Origin: Actinokineospora xionganensis
GTDB lineage: Bacteria; Actinomycetota; Actinomycetes; Mycobacteriales; Pseudonocardiaceae
NCBI RefSeq assembly: GCF_014323725.1
Contig: NZ_JABVED010000009.1
Coordinates: 124,001-188,000, forward strand
Direction of reading: 5' to 3'
DNA length: 64,000 nt
The position numbers and the translations under genes are program-made. Position 1 is the first letter of the stretch. Every line of letters starts with the position of its first letter. The notes beneath the pieces are model-generated. The model had not been told where the DNA came from, searched no databases, and saw only the letters and a program-made list of their open reading frames with translations. Below are positions 55,282-64,000 of this stretch, piece after piece.

Positions 55282-56469
55282 TCAGGCCTTGGGCACGGAG
55301 ATGATCAGGGCGTCGCCCTGGCCACCGCCGCCACACAGGGCCGCCGCGCCGACACCGCCGCCACGACGCTTGAGCTCGTAGGCCAGGTGTACGACGAGAC
55401 GGGCGCCGGAAGCGCCGATCGGGTGGCCCAGCGCGATGGCGCCGCCGTTGACGTTGACGATGTCCTCGGAGACGCCCAGCTTCTTGGTGGAGACGACGCC
55501 GACCGCGGCGAACGCCTCGTTGATCTCGATCAGGTCGAGGTCTGCGGCCTCGATGCCCTGCTTGGCCAGCGCGGCGTTGATGGCGTTGGACGGCTGCTCG
55601 TGCAGGCTCGCGTCCGGGCCCGCCACGACGCCGTGGGCGCCGATCTCGGCGATCCAGGACAGGCCCAGCTCCTCGGCCTTGGCCTTGCTCATCACGACCA
55701 CAGCGGCGGCGCCGTCGGAGATCTGCGAGGCCGAGCCCGCGGTGATGGTGCCGTCGCTGGCGAACGCCGGGCGCAGCTTGCCCAGGCTCTCGACGGTGGT
55801 CTCGCCGCGCACACCTTCGTCGGTGTCGAAGACGATCGGGTCGCCCTTGCGCTGCGGGATGGTGACCGGGGCGATCTCGTCGGCGAACACGCCGTCGGCG
55901 ATGGCCTTGGCCGCCTTCTGGTGCGAGGCCGCGGAGAACGCGTCCTGCTCCTCACGGGTGAGGTCGTAGCGGGCGTTCACCTTCTCGGTGGAGACACCCA
56001 TGGCGACCTGGTCGAACGCGCAGAACAGGCCGTCGTAGGCCATGTGGTCCTGCAGCGTGACGTCGCCGTACTTGAAGCCGGAACGGGACTTCGGCAGCAG
56101 GTGCGGCGCCTGGGTCATGGACTCCTGGCCACCGGCGACGATGATGTCGAACTCGCCCGCGCGGATCAGCTGGTCGGCCAGCGCGATCGCGTCGAGGCCG
56201 GACAGGCAGACCTTGTTGATGGTCAGCGCGGGGACGTTCATCGGGATGCCCGCGGCGACGGCGGCCTGACGGGCCGGGATCTGGCCCGCGCCCGCGGTGA
56301 GCACCTGGCCCATGATCGTGTACTGCACCTGCTCGGGCTTCACGCCCGCCTTCTCCAGGGCGGCCTTGATGGCGACCCCGCCGAGCTGCGCTCCGCTGAA
56401 GTCCTTCAGCGAGCCGAGCAGGCGACCGATCGGGGTGCGGGCCCCCGCGACGATGACGGTTCCGGACAC
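55282..56469 (-). CDS. acetyl-CoA C-acetyltransferase (FadA4-like thiolase)
   Basis: 395 residues with thiolase active sites: C88 in [20 protein letters not shown], the histidine of [16 protein letters not shown] and the second cysteine in [11 protein letters not shown]. It condenses or cleaves acetoacetyl-CoA and longer 3-ketoacyl-CoA. The GTG at 56469 has GAGGAG upstream; sequence before it is not conserved. It is divergent from the epimerase gene, the same relation as Rv1323/Rv1322A. Confidence 0.93.
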   Translation of the reverse strand: MSGTVIVAGARTPIGRLLGSLKDFSGAQLGGVAIKAALEKAGVKPEQVQYTIMGQVLTAGAGQIPARQAAVAAGIPMNVPALTINKVCLSGLDAIALADQLIRAGEFDIIVAGGQESMTQAPHLLPKSRSGFKYGDVTLQDHMAYDGLFCAFDQVAMGVSTEKVNARYDLTREEQDAFSAASHQKAAKAIADGVFADEIAPVTIPQRKGDPIVFDTDEGVRGETTVESLGKLRPAFASDGTITAGSASQISDGAAAVVVMSKAKAEELGLSWIAEIGAHGVVAGPDASLHEQPSNAINAALAKQGIEAADLDLIEINEAFAAVGVVSTKKLGVSEDIVNVNGGAIALGHPIGASGARLVVHLAYELKRRGGGVGAAALCGGGGQGDALIISVPKA

Positions 56470-56566
56470 AGCGGTCTCCTCAGCGTGCGAACGTGCGTTA
56501 ACTCGGACCTTACTCGCGCAGAACCGCTTCGCCATGTGCCTGTGTGAGTAGCCGCACAGCAAATAG

Positions 56567-56594
56567 TTACCGATGGGTAGGAACGGCGTATCTT
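56567..56594 (+). promoter_or_regulatory. promoter of the epimerase gene, probably leaderless
   Basis: A -10 TATCTT (56589-56594) lies six bases before the ATG at 56601, with TTACCG at 56567-56572 as a -35 (16-bp spacing). No ribosome site precedes the ATG. Confidence 0.55.
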
Positions 56595-56600
56595 CTGTCT

Positions 56601-57047
56601 ATGACCGATGCCCTGAAGCCTCACGTCGTCGCAATCGACCACGTCGGGATCGCCGTTCCCGACCTCGACGCGGCTATCGCGTTCTACCGCGAGAACTTCG
56701 GCCTCGAGTCGGTCCACGAGGAGACGAACGAGGAGCAGGGCGTCCGCGAGGCCATGCTCCGGGTCCCCGGCGACACCACCGGCCCGGCCATCCAGCTGCT
56801 GGCCCCGCTCAACGAGCGGTCGACGATCGCGAAGTTCATCGGCCGCAGCGGCCCCGGCCTGCAGCAGCTGGCCTACCGCGTCGTCGACGTCGAGGCCACC
56901 GCCGACGCCCTGCGCGCGAAGGGCCTGCGTCTGCTCTACGACAAGCCCAAGCGCGGGACGTCGAACAGCCGGGTGAACTTCGTGCACCCGAAGGACGCGG
57001 GCGGCGTGCTCGTGGAACTCGTCGAGCCCGCCGCCGACACGCACTAG
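56601..57047 (+). CDS. methylmalonyl-CoA epimerase
   Basis: 148 residues of the glyoxalase/VOC fold. IDHVGIAVPDLDAAIAFY carries the first metal ligand H14. Then QLLAPLNERSTIAKFIGRSGPGLQQLAYRV has the second, and GVLVELVEP the last Glu. It epimerises (S)- to (R)-methylmalonyl-CoA for the B12-dependent mutase, in line with meaB two genes away. The short ATG at 56601 was preferred because the upstream promoter box ends just before it. Confidence 0.93.
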   Translation: MTDALKPHVVAIDHVGIAVPDLDAAIAFYRENFGLESVHEETNEEQGVREAMLRVPGDTTGPAIQLLAPLNERSTIAKFIGRSGPGLQQLAYRVVDVEATADALRAKGLRLLYDKPKRGTSNSRVNFVHPKDAGGVLVELVEPAADTH

Positions 57048-57149
57048 CCGCGTTCACGCGCGGATTGCCTCTGTGGCAACGATCCCGCGATCGTGCTTCC
57101 TTCAGGTGGAATCACGGCGCGAGGGCGATGCGTGGGCCGGTGCGCGCAC

Positions 57150-57155
57150 TAGCTT
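57150..57155 (+). promoter_or_regulatory. probable -10 box of a leaderless XRE regulator gene
   Basis: TAGCTT lies exactly six bases before the ATG at 57162, the same geometry as the epimerase promoter. No Shine-Dalgarno sequence is present. Confidence 0.45.
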
Positions 57156-57161
57156 GCGTTC

Positions 57162-58016
57162 ATGACATTGGTTCGGGACGCGTCGGTCCGCGCACGCGAA
57201 CTCGGGGCGGCGCTGAAGGCGGCGCGGTCGAAGGTCGGGTTCCACGGCAACGAGATCGCCGAGCGGCTGGGCTGGTCGACGAGCAAGGTCTCTCGGATGG
57301 AGACGGGCGACCGGGCATGCGGCAAGCTCGACGTCGCCACCTATCTCGCCTACTGCGGAGTGGTCGGCGACGAGCTCGCCCGGTTGATCGACATGGCCGA
57401 GGAACCGGATTCCGGACTGTGGTCGCAGGGCCTCGACGAGCACGTCGGCGACGACCTGCGCACGCTGGTCATGCTGGAATCGAGCGCGCGGACAGCGCAC
57501 AACTACGAACCGCTCGCCATCCCCGGCCTGACCCAGACCGAGGGGTACATCAGGGCGCTGTTCCGTGCGGGCGGCATGGTGTCGCAGGAGGCGTTCGACA
57601 GCCTGGTCTATGCCCGCCTGCGCAGGCAGCGCGTGCTTGACCGTGACGACGCGCCCGACTTCCACTTCTTCGTGCACGAGAACGCGCTGCGTACCCAGGT
57701 GGGCGGACCGCGAGTGATGCACGAGCAGATGCTGCACCTGCTCCTGTTGGGCACGCAGCCGAACTGCCGAATCCGTGTCGCGCCCAGGGGCGTCGAACCC
57801 CGGACCGGCTTCGTCGGACCGTTCGCCTGCTACGAGCAGGCCGAATACCGATCAGTCGTGTACGTGGAGCAGCTTGGCGCGAGCACGTTCCTCGACGGCC
57901 CGCCGGTCGAGATGTATCAGCGGGTGCTCGCGTCACTCGCCACCGACGCGCTGAGTGAGGAAGAATCGCGGTCGCTGCTTGCCAGGTTGGCAAGCGACTA
58001 CGACCGCCCGGGGTGA
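57162..58016 (+). CDS. XRE-family regulator with DUF5753 domain
   Basis: 284 residues. HTH at about 12-65 (LGAALKAARSKVGFHGNEIAERLGWSTSKVSRMETGDRACGKLDVATYLAYCG). The DUF5753 part shows IPGLTQTEGYIRALFRAGG, ARLRRQRVLDRDDAPDFHFFVHENALR and VYVEQLGASTFLDGPPVEMY. Second member of this family in the window (the other is at 5601) and differing in sequence. A short DUF397 gene follows eight bases downstream, making the standard pair. Confidence 0.9.
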   Translation: MTLVRDASVRARELGAALKAARSKVGFHGNEIAERLGWSTSKVSRMETGDRACGKLDVATYLAYCGVVGDELARLIDMAEEPDSGLWSQGLDEHVGDDLRTLVMLESSARTAHNYEPLAIPGLTQTEGYIRALFRAGGMVSQEAFDSLVYARLRRQRVLDRDDAPDFHFFVHENALRTQVGGPRVMHEQMLHLLLLGTQPNCRIRVAPRGVEPRTGFVGPFACYEQAEYRSVVYVEQLGASTFLDGPPVEMYQRVLASLATDALSEEESRSLLARLASDYDRPG

Positions 58017-58023
58017 TCATCGC

Positions 58024-58188
58024 GTGCAGTGGCGCAAGAGCAGTTTCAGCGGCGGCGACGGCCAGGGTAACTGCGTCGAGGTCGCCTGGCCCGCGCCACA
58101 GGTGGCCGTGCGGGATTCCAAGGCCCCGCACGGCCGAACCCTCGCCTTCAGCCGCTCACGCTGGAGGGTCTTCCTCGCCCGCGTCTGA
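58024..58188 (+). CDS. DUF397 domain protein
   Basis: 54 residues from a GTG: WRKSSFSGGDGQGNCVEVAW, then VAVRDSKAPHGRTLAFSRSRWRVFLARV, a complete small DUF397 protein. Seven bases separate it from the regulator's stop. In actinomycetes these small proteins pair with the XRE/DUF5753 regulator upstream and probably modulate it. It contrasts with the oversized fusion version at 4840. Confidence 0.85.
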   Translation: MQWRKSSFSGGDGQGNCVEVAWPAPQVAVRDSKAPHGRTLAFSRSRWRVFLARV

Positions 58189-58230
58189 CGCGCGAGTGTT
58201 GGCGCGGGCACCCCTGGGCGACGCGACGCG

Positions 58231-58548
58231 CTAACCGAGCAGGGCAGCCACGTTGGCTTTGTCCGCGCCGAGCGTGACGTAGAGCTGGGCCCAGGCCCGG
58301 TCGGTCTCGGTGGCGGGCGCGTTGTCGCAGAACTGCTTCTTGCCGTTGGCGGTGTAGTACTTGAGCAGCGCCAAGGTCTCGTCGGTGCGGCGCAGAGCGT
58401 CGTCGGTGTAGCGCGGGCCGGGTGGGGCGGGCTGGTGCTTGATGCAGGCAGGTTCGCCTTGCCCCTCGTCGTCGAATCTCGGGCCCGGGTCCGGGGGCGA
58501 CGAGCACGCGGTGAGGGCCAGCAGCAGGGCGATCAGGATCTTGCGCAT
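58231..58548 (-). CDS. small putative lipoprotein
   Basis: 105 residues. Lipobox ALTAC with C15 after a short hydrophobic signal (KILIALLLALTAC). The remainder (DDEGQGEPACIKHQP, RRTDETLALLKYYTANGKKQFCDNAP) has two or three cysteines and no family I recognise. It lies seven bases downstream of the NicO transporter gene on the same strand and probably ends that operon. Confidence 0.65.
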   Translation of the reverse strand: MRKILIALLLALTACSSPPDPGPRFDDEGQGEPACIKHQPAPPGPRYTDDALRRTDETLALLKYYTANGKKQFCDNAPATETDRAWAQLYVTLGADKANVAALLG

Positions 58549-58555
58549 GTCGGTC

Positions 58556-60268
58556 CTATCCGAGTCCGGTGGCCGCGCGCACGGCGAGGCCGATGCCGAC
58601 GATCAGCACGAGGGTCGCGGTGAGCACGGGGATGAGGGCGGTGACCCGCCAAGCCCTGGCGCGCAGGTTCTCCAGGCGCTGGAGACGATCGCGCATGCGC
58701 ACGAGGAGCACGCCGACAAGGGTGAGCGTGCCCGCCATGCCGAGGCCGTAGCCGAGGACAAGCAGAACGCCGAACCAGGTGCGGCCCAGGGCGACCGCGC
58801 CGAGCAGGACGACCAGGGCGGACGGGCTGGGCACGAGCCCGCCCGCGACACCCATGCCGATCAACCCCGCCCGACGGACCCCGTGTCCGTGTCCGTGTCC
58901 ATGCCCGTGCCCATGCCCATGACCGTGACCGTGGCCGTGGCCGTGGCCGTGGCCGTGGCCGTGGCCGTGGCCCAGTCCATGCACGTGACCGTGTCCATGT
59001 CCATGTCCATGACCGGCCGTGGCTCCGAGCCCAGGTTCGGACGCGACTCCCGGCCCATGTCCGTGGGCGTCTCCAAGCCCGGGCCCGACTCCGGGCGCAT
59101 CCGCGTGGCCGTGGCCAGGCGCGGGTTCGCGATCGAGCACCTGCCCGAGGCCGACACCCTGCTCGTCACCGCGAGGATGGCCGAGCCGATGTTTGCCACC
59201 CCCCGCGGGGACCGGTGCGCCCGCCCCGACCAGTACTGGCATGTCGATCAGCTGGGTCACCGGTTCCCTCCGATGCCGAAGGGCCGAGCGGAGCAGCGCG
59301 GCGCCGATGCCCGCGACCAACAGCCCGCTGATCACGCCGAGCACCGCCAGCACGCCCTCCCCCGCGATCGCGCTCGAAGCGCTGATCACCAGGCCCAAGA
59401 TGAGCACGCCTGCCGTGTGCGTGATCGTGACCGTGGCCCCCACCAGCACCGCGTCCCGCGTGGTCCCCTGCCTGCCCGCCAGATACGCGGCGATCACCGT
59501 CTTCCCGTGCCCGGGCAGCGCCGCGTGCGAAGCTCCCAGCACCAGCGAAAGCACCACTGCCAACAGCCCCACCAGCGGCGTGAGCTCCTTGCTTCCCGCG
59601 ATGTCGGTGAACCATCCGGTCATGCCCGCCACCGCCGAGCCGAACCACCCGGAGCCGGACGCCATACCCGCCACACCGGAACCGGAGGAGCCCGGTTGGA
59701 CCCGCAGCGTCGCCGCGCGCACATCCAATGGGTCGGAGAGCAAATCGTCGGGGTAGGCACGCAACTCGTCGCTGATGGTCGCGGAAGGCACCGGGGACTC
59801 ACTCAACGCCACGCCTTCACCGCGCGCGGTGAGCTCGTGCCAGCCGACGCGGTCGTCGCGGAAGGAATCCCGGACGTCGACCGTGGCCGAGCCGCTCAAG
59901 TCGACCGCGGCGCTGAGTTCACACGTCACCCTGGTCGTCGCCAGCCCCGCCTCGCCGGGCCGGAACTCCCTCGACGCGCGGGACACGCGCCAGGAGACCG
60001 CGTCCCCGTCCACCGACAGCGCGATCGCGTCCCGCAAGGCAGCGCACTGTTCGCCCGCGTAGCCCGCGGAGTCGATCTCGGCCCGCTCCTGAAGGGTCGG
60101 GATCTCGGCCAGGTCGACCACGGCTCGAAGGTCGATCCGGTCGGGGTGCAGGGTCAACCCGTTGTAGTGGTTGACGGTGAAGTTGCCGAGCGGATGGGCG
60201 ACCGCGCTCCCCGGCGCCGCGACCAGCGCGCCGAGGCCGATCATCAGGACCGTGACCAGCCGTTTCAC
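58556..60268 (-). CDS. NicO/RcnA-type metal transporter with extracytoplasmic domain and Gly-His tract
   Basis: 570 residues. A signal peptide (to about 24) is followed by an extracytoplasmic domain beginning HPLGNFTVNHYNGLTLHPDRI (about 25-200). A NicO-type membrane domain follows, with LGASHAALPGHGKTVIAAYLAGRQG (metal-binding H and the HAxxPGHGK signature) and GLVPSPSALVVLLGAVALGR near the C-terminus. Between them is a loop with a Gly-His repeat (about 419-463, some 22 His). Such proteins move nickel or cobalt. The GTG start overlaps the TPR gene stop by four bases. Third gene of a DUF4331-TPR-NicO operon. Confidence 0.82.
   Translation of the reverse strand: MKRLVTVLMIGLGALVAAPGSAVAHPLGNFTVNHYNGLTLHPDRIDLRAVVDLAEIPTLQERAEIDSAGYAGEQCAALRDAIALSVDGDAVSWRVSRASREFRPGEAGLATTRVTCELSAAVDLSGSATVDVRDSFRDDRVGWHELTARGEGVALSESPVPSATISDELRAYPDDLLSDPLDVRAATLRVQPGSSGSGVAGMASGSGWFGSAVAGMTGWFTDIAGSKELTPLVGLLAVVLSLVLGASHAALPGHGKTVIAAYLAGRQGTTRDAVLVGATVTITHTAGVLILGLVISASSAIAGEGVLAVLGVISGLLVAGIGAALLRSALRHRREPVTQLIDMPVLVGAGAPVPAGGGKHRLGHPRGDEQGVGLGQVLDREPAPGHGHADAPGVGPGLGDAHGHGPGVASEPGLGATAGHGHGHGHGHVHGLGHGHGHGHGHGHGHGHGHGHGHGHGHGHGHGVRRAGLIGMGVAGGLVPSPSALVVLLGAVALGRTWFGVLLVLGYGLGMAGTLTLVGVLLVRMRDRLQRLENLRARAWRVTALIPVLTATLVLIVGIGLAVRAATGLG
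58882..59013. repeat. in-frame hexanucleotide repeat coding for Gly-His
   Basis: Degenerate 6-bp units coding (on the minus strand) Gly-His; the purest part is seven exact copies of GTGGCC at 58931-58972. Flanking units have drifted (CCATGT, CCGTGT), so the tract is probably old at the edges and unstable in the centre. A change of unit number keeps the frame. Confidence 0.9.
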
Positions 60269-61560
60269 TTGCCCGCCCGGATGGTCTCAAGCGTCTGCCG
60301 CGCGGTCGCGGCGTCGGCGACGGAGAAATGGGGATTGATCGACAGGGCCTGTTCCAGTGCCGTGGCGGCCTCCGCCTGCCTGCCCAGGCTGTGCAGGATC
60401 ATGCCGCGATGGAAGGCCAGGCCCGCGTTGCGCCAGCCAAGCGCGCCCGCGCGGTCGGCGAAGGTCAGGGCCTCCGCGTCGCGGCCGTTGAGGTGCAGGG
60501 CCCACGCCATCGCGTCGGCGACGAGGACCTGGTGCCGCCTGCCCCATTCGGCTTCGGCGAGTCGAAGCGCGGTGGTCACGTCACCCCGGTCGGCGGCGAT
60601 CACGGAACCGTCGAGGTCGTCGGTGGCGCCCGCGGCCTCGGCGAGCGCGCGCTGGGCGTCGAGCACGGTGAACTGCGCCGCCGCTTCCTCGGGGCGGCCC
60701 GCGGCGGTCAGCAGCAGCGCGTAGTCGTGGAGGTGTTCGGGCAGTGGGGCGCGACTGACCACGTCGCGGTAGCCGGCGAGCGCGTCGTCGGTCTGGCCGC
60801 GCGCGGCGGCGACCTTCGCCCGGCCGCGGAGCAGCGAGACGTCGCGTGGGTCGGCCCGCAGCCCGTCCTCGTAGTGCCGAGCGGCGCCGTCGAGGTCGCC
60901 GGTGTCGAAGGCCAGCTCACCGAGTTGGTAGTCGCAGAACGCGCCGCAGCCGTCGGCTCGGGCACGTTCGAGCGCGGCGCGGGCCTCGTCGACCTGGCCG
61001 CGGAGTTCGAGGTCGTAGGCGGCACGGGTGAAGGAGGCGACCCCGGGTTTGAGGTCGAGCATGCGCTGGACCGCGTCGGTGGCGGCCTCGGCGTCGCCGA
61101 GTTGGGTGTAGGCGTCGGCCAGCACGCCGTAGACCTCCGCGGTGTCCGGTGCGACGGCTCTGGCCTTCTCACCCCACTGCCGGGCGGCGGTGAAGTCGTG
61201 TCTGGCGTTGGCCAGCGCGCCCAGCCCGATCAGCGCCTCGGCGTTGCGCTCCGGCCGCAGCGCCAGCGACTTCTCCAGCGCGCCCTGCGCCTTGGGGTAG
61301 TAGTTCGGGTCCGCGCGCACCCTGGCCTGCTCGACGTAGGCGATGCCGAGCCGCGCCCAGGCGTCCGGGTCGTTCGGGACGCGGCGCAGCTTGGCCTGAG
61401 CCGCGTCGACCGCGCGGTCCAGTGCGGACAGACTCGGCGCCGACGCGGTCGGCACGGCGGGGCGGGCGAACAGGGTCGAGGCGCTCGCGGCGAGCACGGC
61501 GACGCCGGCGACGATCACCGCCACGGCGAAGATCCGCCTGCGCCCGGGTGTGGAAGACAT
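60265..61560 (-). CDS. membrane-anchored TPR protein
   Basis: 431 residues. N-terminal TM (about 9-29, FAVAVIVAGVAVLAASAST) and about ten TPR-like units, e.g. PDAWARLGIAYVEQARVRADPNYYPKAQGALEKSLALRP, AEVYGVLADAYTQLGDAEAATDAVQRMLDLKP, and GMILHSLGRQAEAATALEQALSINPH. Acts presumably outside the membrane as a scaffold. The start has GGAGG at a normal spacing. Lies between the DUF4331 gene and NicO in a single operon. Binding partner unknown. Confidence 0.8.
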   Translation of the reverse strand: MSSTPGRRRIFAVAVIVAGVAVLAASASTLFARPAVPTASAPSLSALDRAVDAAQAKLRRVPNDPDAWARLGIAYVEQARVRADPNYYPKAQGALEKSLALRPERNAEALIGLGALANARHDFTAARQWGEKARAVAPDTAEVYGVLADAYTQLGDAEAATDAVQRMLDLKPGVASFTRAAYDLELRGQVDEARAALERARADGCGAFCDYQLGELAFDTGDLDGAARHYEDGLRADPRDVSLLRGRAKVAAARGQTDDALAGYRDVVSRAPLPEHLHDYALLLTAAGRPEEAAAQFTVLDAQRALAEAAGATDDLDGSVIAADRGDVTTALRLAEAEWGRRHQVLVADAMAWALHLNGRDAEALTFADRAGALGWRNAGLAFHRGMILHSLGRQAEAATALEQALSINPHFSVADAATARQTLETIRAGK

Positions 61561-61624
61561 GCGGGAAACCTCCGGGGAACGCGGACCCCCGGGCGCACGC
61601 CACGTGCGCCCGGGGTGTCTCCGA

Positions 61625-63211
61625 CTAGGCGAACGCGGGCGCGGACTCGGGCCTGCGCCGGTACAGCGCGACACCCGAGCCGATCAGCACTGCCGCGAGA
61701 AGGCCGCCCAGCAGCGGCTGGCTCGGCGGCAAAGTGGACCAGAACGGCGGCGGGACCATGGAGGAGCCGCCGGACGAGGTCTGGTTCACCGAGGTGTTGC
61801 CCGGCAGCGCGACATACGGGAACGACGCGCCGAAGGGCTTGTCGTTCGCGTCGACCTTGTCGCCCGCCGCCAGCGCCGGGACGATCCCGGACACCGCGGC
61901 GCCCTCGACCGCCTGCACGGCGATGTCGACGACGTCGTCGGTGAGCCTGCGGCCGTTCGGGAAGCCCTGCAGGTCCCCCGCGAGCACACCGAGCCGGTTC
62001 GGGTCGGCGGCGGGCGGGATACCCACGTTGAGGCGCAACTGCTCGGACGGGGCGAACTTGTTCGGGTCGACGTCGGCGTTGTTCAACTGGGAGTTGAGGT
62101 CGGCCTGGATCGGCCCGCCCGCCTTCGTGGTGATCCCGGTCAGGAAGATCTCCACCAGGTCGTCACGCGGGGTCGGAGGTGCGGGCAGCCCGTAGATCGC
62201 CTCGATCAGCTTGGGCAGCTCCGGGTCGGTGACCCGGTTGACCAGGTCCGGGATGTTGCGGTCCTGGTCGGGGGTCAGCGAGTTGAACTTGTCCTTGAGC
62301 CCGGCGGGCACGACGACCTCGTTGACCAGTGGGTTCCCCAGGCGCGAGACCTGGACGAACGGCCCGAACGCCTGCTGCTCACCCGGCTTGAGCTTGATCG
62401 ACTTGCGCTCGGTGTCGCTCCAGACGCCGATGACCGGGTTGCGGCCCGCGTCGCCGTTGAGCACCACTGAGGACTTGGGGACCTGCAGCGCGATGGTGTT
62501 CACGCTGAAGCCGGCGAGGGTGTCCTGCCCGACCTCGGAAAGGTTCCCGCCGTAGAGCAGGTCGAACACGCGCAGGTCGAGGAAGAACGAGTCGTCGGCC
62601 TGCCCGACGTAGCTCTTGCCGCCACCGGGAACGTCGGTGATGGCCTGGTCCCGCAGCGTGCCGTAGTCCGGCATGGAGGCGGCACCGGTGTTGGACGGCG
62701 CGACCTTGCCGTTCTTGATCAGCGTCTTGGCGTGGCCGTGCTTGTTCACCACTTCGAGCGTGTAGGTCTGGCGGAACAACAGGTTCTCGTCGTCGAGCGA
62801 GGTGACGGGCCCGTTGTTGTAGAGGAACGTGGACTTCCCGCGGCGGTCGTCGGTGCGGAAGGTCCACCGGTAGGTGACGTCTGGCTTCGCGTCACCGTCG
62901 CTGTCGATGTTGATGTCGTGGCGGGCGTCGGTCGCCCACGGGTAGAAGTTCGGTCCGCCGTTCGGTTCCTGGAACGGGTACCAGTTGGCGATCAGGGTGA
63001 CGGTGTCCGGGTTGTCGGGGCTGACGAACGCGTAGACGTCGGTGTTGTCCACCGGTGGGTCTGCCGCGATCAGCGGCGCTTCCCGGTGGCTCGAGGCGAC
63101 GGCGGGGCCGGGCGCGAGCCCGACCAGGACGCCCGTGAGCACCGTGCTGCCTGCCGCGATCAACGCGACCGCCACCCGTCGTCGGCGACGGGTGGGTGGG
63201 GGTGCTGACAT
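61625..63211 (-). CDS. DUF4331 family exported protein
   Basis: 528 residues. Signal peptide (about 12-40), then SSHREAPLIAADPPVDNTDVYAFVSPDNPDTVTLIANW, the DUF4331 opening, followed by the repeated beta-rich body and DSFFLDLRVFDLL. The C-terminus has a TM (LLGGLLAAVLIGSGVALYRRR) and so it is membrane-anchored outside. DUF4331 proteins have no defined enzymatic role. First gene of the operon with the TPR and NicO genes. An AT-rich stretch at 63300-63350 probably holds the promoter. Confidence 0.88.
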   Translation of the reverse strand: MSAPPPTRRRRRVAVALIAAGSTVLTGVLVGLAPGPAVASSHREAPLIAADPPVDNTDVYAFVSPDNPDTVTLIANWYPFQEPNGGPNFYPWATDARHDINIDSDGDAKPDVTYRWTFRTDDRRGKSTFLYNNGPVTSLDDENLLFRQTYTLEVVNKHGHAKTLIKNGKVAPSNTGAASMPDYGTLRDQAITDVPGGGKSYVGQADDSFFLDLRVFDLLYGGNLSEVGQDTLAGFSVNTIALQVPKSSVVLNGDAGRNPVIGVWSDTERKSIKLKPGEQQAFGPFVQVSRLGNPLVNEVVVPAGLKDKFNSLTPDQDRNIPDLVNRVTDPELPKLIEAIYGLPAPPTPRDDLVEIFLTGITTKAGGPIQADLNSQLNNADVDPNKFAPSEQLRLNVGIPPAADPNRLGVLAGDLQGFPNGRRLTDDVVDIAVQAVEGAAVSGIVPALAAGDKVDANDKPFGASFPYVALPGNTSVNQTSSGGSSMVPPPFWSTLPPSQPLLGGLLAAVLIGSGVALYRRRPESAPAFA

Positions 63212-63344
63212 GCTTCATCCCTTCATCGAATTGCGGCCCGACTCGCGCACGCGCGAACGGGACTTCTGCAATTCGGAGCCGGTCGTGATCGAGTTCACTA
63301 CCCGACTGGATGAATTCTTGTCGCACATCAATAGCGATAACGAT

Positions 63345-64000
63345 TTAGCGAATTCCGTTCATCAACTTCCGGACAGCGGGCGTCAGCAGGGCCATGACCA
63401 CGCCCAACACGATCGCGCCCGCACCGAGCAGACCGAAGTACGTGGGCTCCGAATCCTTCGAGTAGTACTCAGCCAGTGCTCCGGCGACCGACGTGCCCAG
63501 CGCGACCGACAAGAAAAACAGCGCCACCATCTGCGCGCCGTAGGCCTTCGGGGCGAGCTTCGTCGACAGTGACAGACCGACCGGGGACAGGCACATCTCG
63601 CCGAGCACGAAGATCACCAACACCAGCACCACGAGCAACGGGTTGATCACCTTCGGGCCCTCGATGAAGCCCAGCGACGCCATCACCAGGAACGCCACGC
63701 CCATCGCGGCGACGCCGAGGGCGAACTTGACCGGCGTCGACGGCTGCCGCGAGCCCAGCCGCACCCACAGTGCGGCGAAGACCGGGGCCAGGAGCACCAC
63801 GAACAGGGGCTCCACGGAGGCGAACCACGACGGCGGGATCTCGAAGCCCATGAGGTTCAGGTCGACCCGGGTCTCGGCGTAGATCGCCAGCACCGTGAAC
63901 TGCTGCTGGAACAGCGCCCAGAAGCCGAAGCTGACCAGGAACATCGGAATGAACGCGACGACCCGCTGCCGCTCGACACCGTCGACCTTGCGGCTGGTCA
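63345..64000 (-). CDS. POT/PTR family peptide transporter, C-terminal part
   Basis: The gene runs off the right edge; the last 218 codons are visible. Membrane segments and the motif GFWALFQQQFTVLAIYAETRVD, LGEMCLSPVGLSLSTKLAP and YGAQMVALFFLSVALGTSVAG are typical of bacterial proton-dependent oligopeptide transporters (DtpT type). It takes up di- and tripeptides with protons. Confidence 0.85.
   Translation of the reverse strand, partial: TSRKVDGVERQRVVAFIPMFLVSFGFWALFQQQFTVLAIYAETRVDLNLMGFEIPPSWFASVEPLFVVLLAPVFAALWVRLGSRQPSTPVKFALGVAAMGVAFLVMASLGFIEGPKVINPLLVVLVLVIFVLGEMCLSPVGLSLSTKLAPKAYGAQMVALFFLSVALGTSVAGALAEYYSKDSEPTYFGLLGAGAIVLGVVMALLTPAVRKLMNGIR

Noticed and set aside
58882-59013. Regular repeats considered as a CRISPR array
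   Set aside because: Units are six bases without spacers and translate in frame to Gly-His inside the transporter gene.

Overview
This window is high-GC actinobacterial DNA. Gene content points to the Mycobacteriales/Pseudonocardiales part of the phylum, most likely a Pseudonocardiaceae-type actinomycete. The reasons are: paired XRE/DUF5753 regulators with DUF397 proteins, a DUF574 methyltransferase, frequent GTG/TTG starts, apparent leaderless promoters, a DtxR/IdeR iron box, and gene order that follows two separate Mycobacterium tuberculosis regions. Synteny statements come from memory of the M. tuberculosis map, not from a search.

Layout. 1-80 is the tail of a class F sortase. 72-16743 follows M. 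tuberculosis Rv3026c-Rv3041c: an acyltransferase pair (OlsB/OlsA-like), electron-transfer flavoprotein etfBA, the methylglucose lipopolysaccharide (MGLP)-type set (methyltransferase, GH57, GT4, acetyltransferase, THUMP-like protein, second methyltransferase), an enoyl-CoA hydratase and an ABC ATPase. It is interrupted at 3903-7448 by degV and an XRE/DUF397/DUF574 module, and at 11942-12883 by a nucleoside hydrolase. 16816-22151 holds glgX, a short cysteine-containing leader ORF ahead of a cysteine dioxygenase-rhodanese pair, trpF and a membrane TPR protein. 22179-28598 is an iron-box-controlled NRPS-independent siderophore operon that resembles vibrioferrin (pvs) clusters.

28631-57047 follows M. 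tuberculosis Rv1322A-Rv1328 with insertions. It has glgP, glgE, treS, maltokinase and glgB, i.e. the complete trehalose-to-glucan GlgE route. A TetR/membrane-protein module sits between glgE and treS, a TnpB-only IS200/IS605-type element with a frameshifted tnpB between maltokinase and glgB, and a CBS-domain gene is coupled to glgB. Then come two paralogous zinc-peptidase lipoproteins, a GH109-like secreted oxidoreductase, a thioredoxin-fold TPR protein, dinB, a MarR regulator, a membrane alpha/beta hydrolase, an ABC exporter, and a propionyl/methylmalonyl-CoA-linked set (meaB, thiolase, methylmalonyl-CoA epimerase). 57162-58188 is a second XRE/DUF397 pair. 58231-63211 holds a small lipoprotein and a DUF4331-TPR-NicO operon with a long Gly-His tract. 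The window ends inside a POT-family peptide transporter.

Themes: two alpha-glucan systems (cytosolic GlgE glucan and MGLP-type polysaccharide) lie in one stretch. The strongest leads for something less described are the vibrioferrin-like locus without its usual exporter, the paired 19-bp palindromes beside a DUF397 fusion protein, the cysteine leader peptide, and the alpha/beta hydrolase split by a membrane domain. No rRNA, tRNA or CRISPR array was seen.
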